DNA of 64,000 nucleotides from Otis tarda. Its lineage: Eukaryota > Chordata > Aves > Otidiformes > Otididae. The stretch covers positions 117,124,690 to 117,188,689 of the forward strand of contig CM048553.1 of assembly GCA_026413225.1 (NCBI GenBank), written 5' to 3'. Within the stretch, counting starts at the first letter, position 1; every line of letters starts with the position of its first letter. A program made the translations under genes and the position numbers. Positions 26,501 to 35,215 of the stretch are shown piece after piece. The notes under the pieces were generated by a model. The model was not told the DNA's origin and did not search any database. It saw only the letters and a list, made by a program, of their open reading frames with translations.

Positions 26501-26651
26501 GGCGGGTGGAAATCTGGGGGGCCTGAGCAGCAAGAGCCAGATGCTCAGCACCGACAGTCACCTTGGCCAGGCAATGGGCACGGCGGTGTCCCCCGGCACC
26601 TCCCGGAGAAGAGTGACAAAGTACAGTACTGTACAGTATTCCAGTCAGTAA
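5484..26651 (+). CDS. DSG4: Desmoglein, DSG4-like epidermal type, complete (16 coding exons)
   Basis: Joined coding exons: 5484-5531, 12275-12310, 12690-12818, 13528-13683, 13824-13971, 14865-15028, 15285-15419, 15968-16153, 16334-16593, 17536-17678, 17839-18057, 19242-19781, 21659-21807, 22311-22371, 24013-24221, 25677-26651; total 3558 nt, 1185 residues plus stop. All introns are GT-AG. The product is a calcium-dependent desmosomal adhesion protein. Visible in order: signal peptide (1 to about 23), propeptide ending in the furin-type site RRQKR (44-48), mature start Glu-Trp (49-50; Trp2 is the strand-swap residue), cadherin repeats with LDINDN (148-153), DVNDN (260-264) and DINDN (485-489), a Gly-rich anchor (601-651), a membrane span (about 706-728), the catenin-binding segment at the start of exon 16, and terminal TERV repeats. 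Ectodomain residues match my recall of mammalian DSG4 best, while the tail repeats look like DSG1. It could equally be named a co-orthologue of DSG1/3/4. Mammalian DSG4 and DSG1 are about 1040-1050 residues, so this one is longer. Confidence 0.9.
5532..12274. other. Intron 1 of the DSG4-like gene (6.7 kb)
   Basis: GTAAGT donor and TTCTTGCAG acceptor. No exon or clear mobile element was recognised inside. The stretch 8880-8980 is unusually dense in homeodomain-like and C/EBP-like words (see findings). Large first introns are usual in desmoglein genes. Confidence 0.7.
12275..12310 (+). CDS. DSG4: DSG4-like exon 2: end of signal peptide and start of propeptide
   Basis: A 36-nt exon ([12 protein letters not shown]) between TTGCAG and GTAATA. 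It has the same length as exon 2 of DSG2 in this window and keeps phase 0. Confidence 0.88.
12690..12818 (+). CDS. DSG4: DSG4-like exon 3: propeptide, cleavage site and N-terminus of EC1
   Basis: 43 codons from acceptor CAAAG to donor GTAAGT. It contains the RRQKR convertase site followed by [19 protein letters not shown], nearly identical to the N-terminus of mature mammalian DSG1 and DSG4. The Trp two residues after the cleavage site is the residue exchanged between partner cadherins. Confidence 0.95.
13528..13683 (+). CDS. DSG4: DSG4-like exon 4: EC1
   Basis: 52 codons, ATTGCAG acceptor and GTAAGT donor. It contains YSISGVGID and the [10 protein letters not shown] ... VDRE calcium-site segment of the first cadherin repeat, matching DSG4 (NPRTGE) more closely than DSG1. 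Confidence 0.95.
13824..13971 (+). CDS. DSG4: DSG4-like exon 5: end of EC1, start of EC2
   Basis: 148 nt, phase 0 to phase 1. It carries the linker [10 protein letters not shown] (residues 148-157). The segment that in mammalian desmogleins reads Tyr-Cys-Arg-Ala-Leu reads Arg-Cys-Phe-Ala-Lys here. Confidence 0.95.
13972..14864. other. Intron 5 of the DSG4-like gene
   Basis: AT-rich intron with homopolymer A and T runs near 14300-14355. Nothing else was recognised. Confidence 0.7.
14865..15028 (+). CDS. DSG4: DSG4-like exon 6: EC2
   Basis: 164 nt beginning in phase 1. It contains [16 protein letters not shown] and ends NYLDRE, with both calcium-binding motifs of the second cadherin repeat. 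[11 protein letters not shown] matches DSG4 closely. Confidence 0.95.
15285..15419 (+). CDS. DSG4: DSG4-like exon 7: end of EC2
   Basis: 45 codons. [12 protein letters not shown] and [11 protein letters not shown] resemble mammalian DSG4. The exon is the same length as exon 7 of DSG2 here. Confidence 0.95.
15420..15967. other. Intron 7 of the DSG4-like gene
   Basis: 548 bp between GTAAGT and ATTCCAG. No repeat or gene was recognised. Confidence 0.7.
15968..16153 (+). CDS. DSG4: DSG4-like exon 8: EC3
   Basis: 62 codons with [33 protein letters not shown] and [10 protein letters not shown], the usual third-repeat signature. It has the same 186-nt length as exon 8 of DSG2. Confidence 0.95.
16334..16593 (+). 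CDS. DSG4: DSG4-like exon 9: EC3-EC4
   Basis: 260 nt ending in phase 2. It begins ELNYEDLQ, contains [12 protein letters not shown] and ends in [13 protein letters not shown], the start of EC4. The donor is GTAAGC at 16594. Confidence 0.93.
16594..17535. other. Intron 9 of the DSG4-like gene
   Basis: AT-rich, 942 bp. Nothing recognisable beyond splice sites. Confidence 0.65.
17536..17678 (+). CDS. DSG4: DSG4-like exon 10: EC4
   Basis: 143 nt, acceptor AATACAG, donor GTAAGA. It encodes [20 protein letters not shown] and VIDRES ... [10 protein letters not shown], the fourth cadherin repeat. The frame joins exon 9 through a split Val codon. Confidence 0.92.
17839..18057 (+). CDS. DSG4: DSG4-like exon 11: end of EC4, extracellular anchor
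   Basis: 219 nt, acceptor TTTCACAG and donor GTAAAT. It contains [17 protein letters not shown], the last calcium linker, then [10 protein letters not shown] as in the start of EC5 in other desmogleins. Confidence 0.92.
18058..19241. other. Intron 11 of the DSG4-like gene
   Basis: AT-rich, 1184 bp, with an (AT)n run at about 18224-18240. No element was recognised. Confidence 0.65.
19242..19781 (+). CDS. DSG4: DSG4-like exon 12: extracellular anchor with Gly-rich expansion and start of the membrane span
   Basis: 540 nt (phase 1 to phase 1), acceptor CTCCAAAG and donor GTAAGT. This is more than twice the 231 nt of the DSG2 counterpart. After a Cys-containing EC5 end ([11 protein letters not shown], about 580-590) comes a 51-residue tract with 35 glycines (601-651), then an acidic Tyr/Gly segment and the first half of the transmembrane helix ([13 protein letters not shown]). 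The enlargement is almost entirely the Gly tract. Confidence 0.92.
19418..19570 (+). repeat. DSG4: In-frame glycine-codon repeat (GGT/GGC/GGA) in exon 12
   Basis: Irregular GGN-codon array with interspersed Val, Thr, Ser and Ala codons, giving units such as GGVGGGTG. 35 of 51 residues are Gly. It looks like expansion by slippage of short GGTGG-type units and is probably length-polymorphic (inference). Confidence 0.9.
19782..21658. other. Intron 12 of the DSG4-like gene
   Basis: 1.9 kb interrupting the transmembrane helix codons, in the same place as intron 12 of DSG2. No mobile element was recognised. Confidence 0.65.
21659..21807 (+). CDS. DSG4: DSG4-like exon 13: inner half of membrane span and juxtamembrane cytoplasmic segment
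   Basis: 149 nt ending at phase 0. It completes the helix with LIPILMS, then [33 protein letters not shown] and QPEDR. The Cys cluster at the membrane is typical of desmogleins (palmitoylation sites in the family). FEPVPEC matches DSG1. The donor is GTCAGT. Confidence 0.9.
21808..22310. other. Intron 13 of the DSG4-like gene
   Basis: 503 bp, containing a (TTGG)n run at about 22158-22175. Acceptor TTTTCCAG. Confidence 0.7.
22311..22371 (+). CDS. DSG4: DSG4-like exon 14: short cytoplasmic exon
   Basis: 61 nt beginning [14 protein letters not shown], similar to the DVSN-I-AP segment of mammalian DSG4. Donor GTAAGT. DSG2 in this window has no separate counterpart of this small exon, which accounts for its 15 rather than 16 coding exons. 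Confidence 0.85.
22372..24012. other. Intron 14 of the DSG4-like gene
   Basis: 1.6 kb, AT-rich, with a short (TTTAC)n run at about 23190-23213. No gene or mobile element was recognised. Confidence 0.65.
24013..24221 (+). CDS. DSG4: DSG4-like exon 15: cytoplasmic Gly/Thr-rich exon
   Basis: 209 nt. It begins [12 protein letters not shown] and ends [13 protein letters not shown], both typical of DSG4. The middle is a Gly/Thr/Tyr-rich stretch ([13 protein letters not shown]). It leads straight into the catenin-binding exon at phase 0. Confidence 0.92.
24222..25676. other. Intron 15 of the DSG4-like gene
   Basis: 1.45 kb. The part at about 25010-25430 is C/T-rich and open on the + strand for 125 codons, but has no recognisable protein motif. 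The remainder is AT-rich. Confidence 0.65.
25677..26651 (+). CDS. DSG4: DSG4-like exon 16: catenin-binding segment, unique-repeat domain, C-terminus
   Basis: 324 codons plus TAA, acceptor ACTACAG. It starts [23 protein letters not shown]..., the intracellular cadherin segment that binds plakoglobin, and continues through [16 protein letters not shown] and [14 protein letters not shown]. It then has a Pro-rich linker and the desmoglein repeat domain (three full TERV repeats plus flanking ones), and ends in [11 protein letters not shown], the conserved desmoglein C-terminus. Confidence 0.96.
   Translation, partial: KAFVYADEDEGRPANDCLLIYDHEGVGTPVGSVGCCSFIGEDTDETYLDTLGPKFKTLAEICLGKEIEPFPDVNAPWPSVNVNFPNPESDLNLPPPGTTIVVNGSAPMPPPVGTTTVVTENTYTSGSTIQPPRPMPDPLLHGNMTVTETYTSGSPSLCVDPLRASNVVVTERVVGPASASDLRGMLDIPDLADGSNVIVTERVIAPNSRLPASLSIPDLVDGSNVVVTERVFRPASGMPGSLINIPSELSNTHNVVVTERVVSGSGMSSLGGTSLAGGNLGGLSSKSQMLSTDSHLGQAMGTAVSPGTSRRRVTKYSTVQYSSQ
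26169..26476 (+). repeat. DSG4: Desmoglein repeat-unit domain of the DSG4-like gene
   Basis: Tandem protein repeats, each beginning SNV(V/I)VTERV. Units start at 26169 (30 residues), 26259 (28), 26343 (30) and 26433 (partial, HNVVVTERV). Looser [11 protein letters not shown] and [10 protein letters not shown] copies lie just before. Unit length and wording resemble DSG1. Confidence 0.9.
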
Positions 26652-29600
26652 GGCCTCTGCCGGCGCCCCTTCCCACCAAAATCGCCATTTGCACCAACAC
26701 TCGTTAGCTGCCACCAATCAAGAATATTGTCATTATTTATACCTAGGAAATAGCGCTAAAATTTCAGGGATTCCTACTTGTGTGAAGATCTCAGAAGGGT
26801 GCCCCATTTCAAGGTCAAACACAGGACTTTGTCAGTGAAGGGAAAGTTGCGGTTGACTTCAAATTTATTTCTTTCTCTCCACCTAGCGCTACAAGCATAC
26901 AAACAGATACTAATGTTTTCAGAGACAAATCTGATTACCGAGCAGAGCAGTGAGAGGGGATCCTTGCGTGCATACAGTATCATTGTGAATTAATGTCATA
27001 TAAAAGAGTGCTAAAATACTGTATTGCTGTGTGATCTCCCACGATAAGCAGATTTGGGTTAATAGCCCCTCACTGACAAGACAGAAAAATAACATAATTA
27101 ATAATTAGTCAACTCAAGACTAAATAAGCACTTTCAAATGCATCACTTTACTTTATATGTAATTCAAGGAGTGCTACAAAACAGCACTTTCAATCAATTC
27201 TCCCATCACCAGCAATAGTTATAAATAATAATCATATAAACACAATACATTTTCATCGCTTTCTGAAGTTCTCAGTAAAACAAACACTCTGCCATGGCCT
27301 GCCATGTTGTTACTCTCATGGCGAGGAGCGTGGCCAGCAATTCGCCACAGCTGGTGCTGCCGCGTTGACACTGTCACCCAGGAAGATGTTGGCTTCGTTT
27401 TTTCTCCATTACCATTACAACTTTACTTAAATCTAAAAGGACTTCAGCGACAACCAGGAGCTCTTAGATTTTTGTGCCAAACTATGACTACCATTTAAGT
27501 CTTGAATGTCCGGTTATATTACGAGGACTAAAATATACCATGCCGGTTCCCTCTTCTAGCACTGACAAGAAAATAAAGTCTTAGAAGCTCTGTGATGTGA
27601 GGAGGCAATCGAAAGTATTGAAACACTGACGCTGGTAGTTGAAGTCTTCACAAATAGGAAAAAACACTTTGAAGCAATATAAATTTGCTAACACACAATG
27701 TGGAGAATTGTTATTTCATATGTCAATGTATTTTGCATTGATATTTTGAAAGTTTATTTGAATGTGTTAATTGAAAAAGTCTTTATGATTCTATAACCTT
27801 AATTAAATCTGGCTTTTATTTTCCCACAAAAACAGCTCTACTGGACTTTTATTCTAATAATACCTTGACATGGCTAAGAATATGATCTGAAGGAGCAAAA
27901 TACTGAAATACAATATCTATCTCATTTTACTTCTGTATCATATGTATAGTAATCATAGTGTACGCAACATCGCTTCAGTGTAAATACAATGGAGTTATAC
28001 AGAGGGACTAGCTTTTTTTTTGCTAGACCACAAAATCAGTAGTTTTCCCTCAAATTTAGCTTCTTCAGCTTTGATGGATAGTTTAAGAGTTGTCTGTGAA
28101 CCTCCCACTCTATAAAACCGAAAATAAACTTTTAGTTGCATACGCAGATTAACTTACCTAAGAAGAACTGGATGACAAGCTTCCGGCTCTGATATCAGGC
28201 AAAGGCTTTTTAAAAGATGTTTTGGAAATGTGACTAGATCCACTGTCAAAGACAACCTGCAGTGCCCTCTGAGTCAATGCCACTGTCATTAACACCAGTA
28301 ATCCCCAGGAATCAAGACCAAATCGAAGGCTACCTCAAGAAAGGGTCCCTTCCGTGGCTTCAAGTTTTTTTTTCTGAAGCACTGAGCATACTAGATGCTC
28401 TCCCCATAATATCTGAAGTATTGCTATTTTTACTCCATCCTGTAGCCTTGATTATCTTAAGTATCACTAAAATTGCATTGACGTCAGTGGGATTAATCTC
28501 TCCTCTATGTTATGTACCAACTGTAAGTATGGTTTCTGGAACAATTCTTTAAAGAAGCAAAATAAGTACTAATATATAAAGCTGTATCCTTTTATATTTG
28601 GAGAATTCGTGCTGAAATTAACTAAAAGGCTGACAAGCTCCCTTTCATTTTGCTAACCATCCATTTACTTTAAAAAGCAAATATTTGAAATATGTATGAC
28701 TCTCTGGACATTCAGAAAGCCTATGCAATATAGACAAAGCCTATTAGAGATATTTTTTTAATGTAAAAAAAAAAATGAAGTCTTGTGTAAATATTTCTGT
28801 AATCGTCTTATGCAAATCAGAAATATTTTTCCTAATTGTGCTTCAAAGTAATATCTAGTCTTCAGAAGCATATGCTGAATTCTTTGGGAACCTCTTGAAC
28901 AGGAATGCTGTGTGAAGTATGAGTGTCTGAACTATGGTCTCTTGCATGTCTAGAAATAGAAAAGGGCAGAATTAACAGAGAAAAATTGTTTTTTCAAAGT
29001 ACAGTTTTTGGTTATGTAGTGGTTGTCTACTTCTAATACTACCTTTTATCAACTTTTAAAAGATAAGTAGCGTATTATTTAATATAATTTCTTAAAAGAT
29101 TGCTAGCTTTTTTAATATCAGTGTCTCACATCAAACAGAAATCACAACATTACCACTCTGCATTTCCAGTGCATTTTGGAATATTAACTTCTATTATTGT
29201 GTAATATTTACAAACTTTCTTAAAATTGTTTTCTTAGTGAGATGTGGACATTTTTAGGTTACTACAAATTGTGGAAGAAAAATGTATCTGAAAATGTGAA
29301 CAAATACTCAGTTCATTAAAAATTCTCTGCAAATTCTTTTTCTATCTTTATTATTAAAAAATAGAATATATTTAAATCCTGACTAACAGACATTAGTTTT
29401 GTTTCTTTTACTTCAGTTGTAATTTAGAAGCCTGCTTTCTTGTTTAATCATCTTCTTTAACAATGAATGGTCTTCAGGAAAGAAAGACAACTTTGAGTAG
29501 TGATACAATTCTGCTCTAAACCATTCAAGGAAAAAAACTCTTATTAAAGAGTCAGCAGGATGCAACACTAAGTCTATGGCTTTCTTTTTTTTTACTTGGG

Positions 29601-31699
29601 TTTTGTAGAGCAGGATTCTACAGTTCTACACAGGCTCATTGAGATCTTGGCAGCATGAAAAGTGTACTGCCATGGAAGAAAATAGAGCCACAAGGTGATG
29701 GTCTCATTAGATTTTTATCTTGGGAACACTGTCTGAATTTGAACTGCAGGTTTCAATACTTTTTACTCAGTCCTGATTTGGTGATAATAAATAACACATT
29801 TAAACTGTTGTGAGCTGCACCTACTATGTGCAATATGAAAAGATCACACAATTTAAGCAAAAATAAAAAAAAAATGTCTACTGTTTTGCTTGAATTAATA
29901 TAACTGCATAACTCAAATGCTCCTCACTACTGAGTAATCAAATGGATCATTTTCATTCTGTTTAAAATATAAGTAATATTACAGTGTTACTGTGTTTTCA
30001 TAAATAAAAATATTACAGATTTGTTTGTAATAATTTCTGAATGGCACTGAAAAAATACAATAAATGATCATTTGGAACATCATATTTTAAGTAGAGTGGC
30101 TCAGGATATTTTTTTTTTCCATTTATTAATGGGAAATGTAGTTTCTTTAAAAGCGCTGGTTTGTGCGGGAAAATTCTAGTTTTAATTTTCTTTCAGAAAA
30201 AGCAAAAAATGAAACAAAAGGTGTTGATTTAGAAAGTCAGGGTATCCCAGGGTGAAACTATTTCATGTGTCAAATTGACTAAGATACTTTGTTTTAGGTT
30301 GCCAAGCAAAAACTTGTGTCAGATCTCACAAAAACTGTAGTACCCTTTCCTCAAGCCATCATTCTCTGCATTGTCGTCTCTCTTTAGATGGCCTTTTCTG
30401 TGATACCCTTCTGTCCTGGAACTCTGAAACAGTGCTTCAGAGGAGGTGTAGATTAACACTGGAGTACAAGCCACGGAGAAGAAAGAGAGCAGAAGACACT
30501 TGAATCACAGTATTTGGGCAGCTCAGCCCTCACAGGTACATACATTTCAAGATGAATTGAACCAAGCAAAACCACTTTGGTTCTAAAATTAACACCTGAA
30601 CATTTTGACATTTCTGAATCAAATTTCTTTCTAATGTTCCAGGCCAATATTCATTATAACAATGTACAGAAATTTTTCAGAAACATTTATCTGAACTCAG
30701 TAAAATATTGCTTTTAAAAAGAGAATCATGTATGTACTTCTAAGTCTAACATATCATTTTATTTTGCCTTAATATTTTGACATCTTTTTTCTTAGTATTT
30801 CATGCAGCATGATTTTTGGCACTCACACATACCTCAGATAATGATTTAAATATATTTTCAGGAAGTTAAGTTAGAAAAATAATTGTCCATCTTCCAATTT
30901 ATATCAACAATATTGCTATCAGTGTGATGACACTGATAATTCCTGTGCAACAAAGATAATTTATCTTCTGTGTATTTAGAACCTGCTTAAGTGGAAATAA
31001 AGCAGAAGTCTGTTAAACAAAACAATTTGTTATGCCCAAGCAACTTTTGTTGAAATCTATGGGAGTGTATATACAAGTCAAAAATGGGTCAGTAGACACA
31101 AAACTATTTCATATTCCAAGTGCACTGAAGTTTTACAAAAAGGAGACCAATGACAAAATTATAATTGGTGACAGTTTGGGATACACTTTTGTATAATAAC
31201 AAATCTGTCATATTTTCTTGTTGCCACCAGTAGTTAAACAGCATCTTGTAATTTAGGATACAGCACAATAAGTTATGAAGTGGTAAAGTCATGAAGAGTC
31301 AATTTAGGAAACAAAAGCTGCTTAACTGACATCCATTACCTACCCTGACCTTTGATATTCATCATACACTGTTGGCCCTACCTGCAAATTTAGTTAGCTA
31401 GCTATTTAGCTCTAAAAAATAAAATAAAAAATATATATTTTATATATATATATATATATATTACTTACAGGCTTTTTTCCAACTCATCCATTAAAGATTT
31501 TATTCAAGCCAGTCAAAATCTAGGTAAAATAAATAGTAATTTTGTACCTGCAGGCTTTGATCTTATAGTGATCCAGTAGTAAAGATCTAGGCGAGGGTCT
31601 GTCCATGTACCATTCAACGCAGACTCAGCATTAGGGAGGTGAATCATCTTGTGACACCTGACTGGGACTCAAAAGACAAAGATCTCCCCAAGATTTTGT
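26652..31699. other. 3' UTR and intergenic sequence between the desmogleins, first part
   Basis: The 3' UTR of the first gene must begin here. After the polyadenylation candidates the sequence is AT-rich and featureless. No cadherin exon or other gene is recognisable. An (AT)n run lies at about 31436-31461. Confidence 0.6.
27572..27577 (+). terminator. Candidate polyadenylation signal for the DSG4-like gene
   Basis: AATAAA hexamer 920 bp after the stop codon, the first canonical one on the + strand that I noticed. Another AATAAA lies near 28122. Which is used cannot be told from sequence. Confidence 0.35.
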
Positions 31700-31995
31700 A
31701 CTAAGACAAAGGTCTTAGATTTTAGAAGACCAAACTTGAGCTGACTCAGAGCTCAGTTGGGAGAGATTCCATGGGAAGCTTCCATGGAGGATAAAGGAGC
31801 TAGTGAGTGCTGGGAGTTTTTCAAGAATGCTCTCCTGGAAGCACAAAAACAGTTCATCCTCTTTAAAGGTAAGGGAAGCAGGTGGAGCAAGAGATCCCCT
31901 TGGCTTAACTGTGAGCTTCTGAGTCTGCTCAAAACCAAAAGAGAAGAGTACCAGAGATGGAAAAGTGGACAAACATCCACTGAGGACAAGGGCAT
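31700..31995 (+). mobile_element. CR1 LINE fragment, + strand (end of endonuclease region)
   Basis: Translation reads GEIPWEASMEDKGASECWEF... SKRSPWLNCELLSLLKTKREEYQRWKSGQTS, the segment between the endonuclease and reverse transcriptase of avian CR1 ORF2. It stops abruptly where a minus-strand CR1 piece begins. Confidence 0.85.
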
Positions 31996-32221
31996 TGCCA
32001 GCTTTTCAGCATTTTTGGTGACTAATTCACCTCTCCTATTTAAGAGTGGACCAATATTTTCCTTCTGTTCTTCCTTGTTTTTTATGTATCTGAAGAACTC
32101 TTTCTTGTAGTTTTTGACATCTCTGCCCTATTTGAATGTGAGCTGAGCTTTTGCTTTTCTAACTGCATGTCTGTACGACCTTGCAATGCCCTTGTAGATC
32201 TCAATGGATGTTTGTCATGTC
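31996..32221 (-). mobile_element. CR1 LINE fragment, minus strand (region before RT)
   Basis: The reverse complement encodes degenerate RKAKAQL, DVKNYKKEFFRYIKNKEEQKE, GPLLNRRGELVTKNAEK, the CR1 segment that follows the one in the neighbouring + fragment. The bases around ACAAACATCCA and AAGGGCATTGC occur in both fragments in opposite orientation. Confidence 0.8.
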
Positions 32222-32565
32222 TGTTGTGGTTTTGTTAGTGAGGGGGGGCCTAAGGTGGTAGCTTCTGCAGGAAACTGCTAGAAGTCGCTTCCCTTTGTTC
32301 AGTGGACTTGGCCAGGCCTAGGGCGGACCTGCTGCTGGCCAAGGTCGAGCCGATTGGTAGCAGAATGTCCCGTGATAACGCCTCTGTGATAACGTATTTA
32401 AGAAGAAAACAGAAAAAAAAAGAGACAGAAGAGAAGATGTGAAGAAGCTGAGCGGGGAGCAGAGGCGCAGAGGGGGAGGCGCAGGCCTCATGGGCCTTGC
32501 AGGCCTCACCCTCTGGCCTCTTGCCAGGCAGCCGACTGGGCTCGACTCGGCCCGGCCCGGCTGCA
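32222..32565 (+). mobile_element. LTR-like element, probably truncated
   Basis: Begins TGTTGTGGTTTTGTTAG and is GC-rich, unlike its surroundings. It contains CTTCTGCAGGAAACTG, GTTCAGTGGACTTGGCCAG and a TATA-like GATAACGTATTTAAGAAG near 32390, followed by purine-rich sequence. The order resembles an avian ERV LTR I recall, but I could not find its 3' end or a target duplication, so the end coordinate is approximate. Confidence 0.55.
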
Positions 32566-33090
32566 AGAAGTGGTACTTCGTATGTGTGCATTTCAATGTA
32601 ATATATCACAAGTTGTGCCATAAATGTCACAGACAAAATTATCAGCAAAAATTTCATCTCAGAAGTTCCACTGGCTTCATTATACCCACCATGAATGAAG
32701 AGCTTACAGGACAAAGTTAGCATATATAGTGAAATATCTGAATACAATATGCCCTGATTTCCCTCATATACTGAGATACAAATAAATCTTAACTATGTAG
32801 AGAGCAAATCTTTTCCCCCTCAACAGCAAAATGTTGCTTATTTTTTAAACTTTACAGTCAGAGGAGGTTTCTGTTGAAATCAGCTGCGACTAGATTGACT
32901 CAGTTGGTATTTTAAGCTCCTGAAACTATAGCTTAGGTTACTTCCTCATTTATCCTTAAAATAATTGCCATTATTAAATTTAGCTAAGATTAAAGTATTT
33001 TCATCTGTGACAGGCCTTTAACACTAATATTTGATGACAGGCATGAGTCTTCTTCACAGTATTACTTCCTTCCTGTATTTTCATCAGTAA
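32566..33090. other. Unassigned sequence between repeats
   Basis: AT-rich sequence with no recognisable element or gene. Confidence 0.5.
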
Positions 33091-34925
33091 GTACTCCATC
33101 AGAAAGGAAGGCCAAGGCGTGGCTGGAACTTGGCAAGGGATGCAAAGAATAATAAGAAGGGCTTCTACAGGTATGTCAGCCAGAAAAGGAAGGTCAAAGA
33201 AAGCATACCCTCCCTGATGAACACGACTGGCAAACTGGTAACAAGAGATGAGGAGAAGGCTCAGGTACTCAACAACTTTTTTTGCCTCAGTCTCCACTAG
33301 CAACCCTCTTCCTGCACCTCTCCAGTGGATGGACCAAACGACAGGGTTAGTAAAGGCCCTCCCACTGTAAGAGAAAATCAGGTTTGTGACCACCCGAGGA
33401 ACCTGAACAGACGTAAGTCTATGGGACCTGATGAGATGAATCTTGGAGTCCTGAGGGAATTGGCTGATGTCATTGCCAAGCCACTCTCCATGATATTTGA
33501 AAAGTCATGGAGTCAGGTGAGGTCCCTGCTGACTGGAAAAAGGGAAACATTGCTCCCATTTTTAAAAAGGGTAAAAAGGAGGATCTTGGGAACTATCAAC
33601 CTGTCAGCCTCACCTCTGTGCCTGGGAAGATCATGGAAGAGATCCTCCTAGAAGCTATGCTGAGGCATATGGAGGACAGGAAGGTGGTTTGAGACAGCCA
33701 GTATGGCCTCACCAAGGGCAAGTCCTGCCTGACCAATCTGGGGTCCTTCTATAATGGAGTCACTACATCAGTGGACAAGGGAAGAGCTACGAATGTTGTC
33801 TACTTGGACTTCTATAAGGCCTTTGACATGGTTCCCCACAACATCCTTCTCTCTAAATTGGAAAGATATGGATTCAATGGGTGGACTGTTCAGTGGATGA
33901 GGAAATGGTTGGACGGTCACATCCAGAGGGTAGTGGTCAACGGCTCAATGTCCAGATGGAGGTCAGTGACAAGTGGTGTCCCTCAAGGGTCCATACTGAG
34001 ACCAGTACTATTTAACATCTTCATCAATGATACAGATAGTGGGATCAAGTGCACCCTCATCAAATTTGCAGATAACACCAAGCTGAGTGCTGTGGTCGAC
34101 ATGGCTGAGGGTGCCATCCAGAGAGACCTGGACAATCTCAAGAAATGGGCCCATGTGAACTTCATGAAGTTCAACAAGGCCAAATGCAACATCTTGCACC
34201 TGGGCTGGGGCAACCCCTGGTATCAATACAGGCTGGAGGATGAAGAGATTGCGTGCAGCCCTGCCAAGATGAACTTGGACGTACTGCTGGATGAAAAGAT
34301 GGACATGAGCCACCAATTGTATCTTGGGCTATATTAAAAGAATTGTGGCCAGCAGATTGAGAGAGGGGATTCTGCACCTCTACTCTCATGAGACCCCACC
34401 TGCAGTACTGCATCCAGCTCTGGAGCCCCCAAAATAAGAAGGCCATGGACCAGCTGGAGAGGGTCCAGATGAGGGCCACAAAGATGATCAGAGGGCTGAA
34501 GCACCCCTCCTATGAAGAATGGCTGAGAGAGTTGGGGTTGTTCAGCCTGAAGAAGAGAAGGCTTCAGGAAGATATTATTGTGGCCTTTCAGTACCTACAG
34601 GGGACTTATAAGAAAGACGGGGAGAAACTTTTTAGCCAGGCCTGTAGTGATAGGACAAGGGGTAATGGTTTTAAACTAAAAGAAGGTAGATCTAGATTAG
34701 ACATAAGGAAGAAACCTCTTATGATGAGGGTGGTGAAACACTGGAATAGGTTGCCCAGAGAGGTGGTAGATGCCCCATCCCTGGAAACGTTCAAGGCCAG
34801 GTTGGACAAGGCTCTGAGCAACCTGATCTAGCTGGAGATGTCCCTGCTTCTTGCAGGGAGGTTGGACTAGATCACCTTTAAAGGTCCCTTTCAACTCAAA
34901 CCATTCTAGGATTCTGCGATTCTAC
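33091..34925 (+). mobile_element. 5'-truncated, inactive CR1 LINE with reverse transcriptase and 3' end
   Basis: The translation follows the avian CR1 ORF2 [71 protein letters not shown] (about 33970-33992), FADN (34065-34076), then RPHLQYCIQLWSP, RGLKHPSYEEWLRELGLFS and HWNRLPREVVDAPSLETFK. The 3' end has the CR1 signature GGTTGGACTAGATCACCTTT and ends near GATTCTGCGATTCTACT. In-frame stops (for example TGA at 33690), frameshifts and an Asn in place of the second catalytic Asp show it is dead. The endonuclease is missing. Confidence 0.95.
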
Positions 34926-35215
34926 TACTGCCTTTTTTTCCTGATTTCTTACACTTGGGGATAGAGAGCTTTTTGGCTCTATGGAAAGCATCCTTAAAGA
35001 TCTGCCAGCTCTGTTCTGCTCCCTTGTCCCCAGGAGCAGTTTCCCAGGGGGTCCTTTTGACTGACTCCTTGAAGAGCTGGAAGTTTGCTTTCCTAAAATT
35101 CAGGGTCCTGACTTTACTCTTTGCCTGTTTCATATCCCTCAGGACTGCGAACTCTACCAGTGCATGATCACTGCAGCCCAGGCCACCTCCAATCTTACAA
35201 ATTTTAGGAATTTTA
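34926..35215 (-). mobile_element. CR1 LINE fragment, minus strand (endonuclease C-terminus)
   Basis: The reverse strand encodes GLGCSDHALVEFAVLRDM, KVRTLNFRKANFQLFKE and KGAEQSWQIFKDAFHRAKKL, the last part of the CR1 endonuclease and the following linker. It directly abuts the 3' end of the + strand CR1, which may have inserted into it. Confidence 0.9.

Noticed and set aside
26123..26551. 142-codon minus-strand frame
   Set aside because: Antisense shadow of the DSG4-like TERV repeats; its own repeated TTLSVTTT pattern is the mirror of those codons.
31757..34831. Several open frames that could be read as host genes
   Set aside because: They translate to CR1 ORF2 endonuclease-linker and reverse transcriptase pieces with stops and frameshifts.
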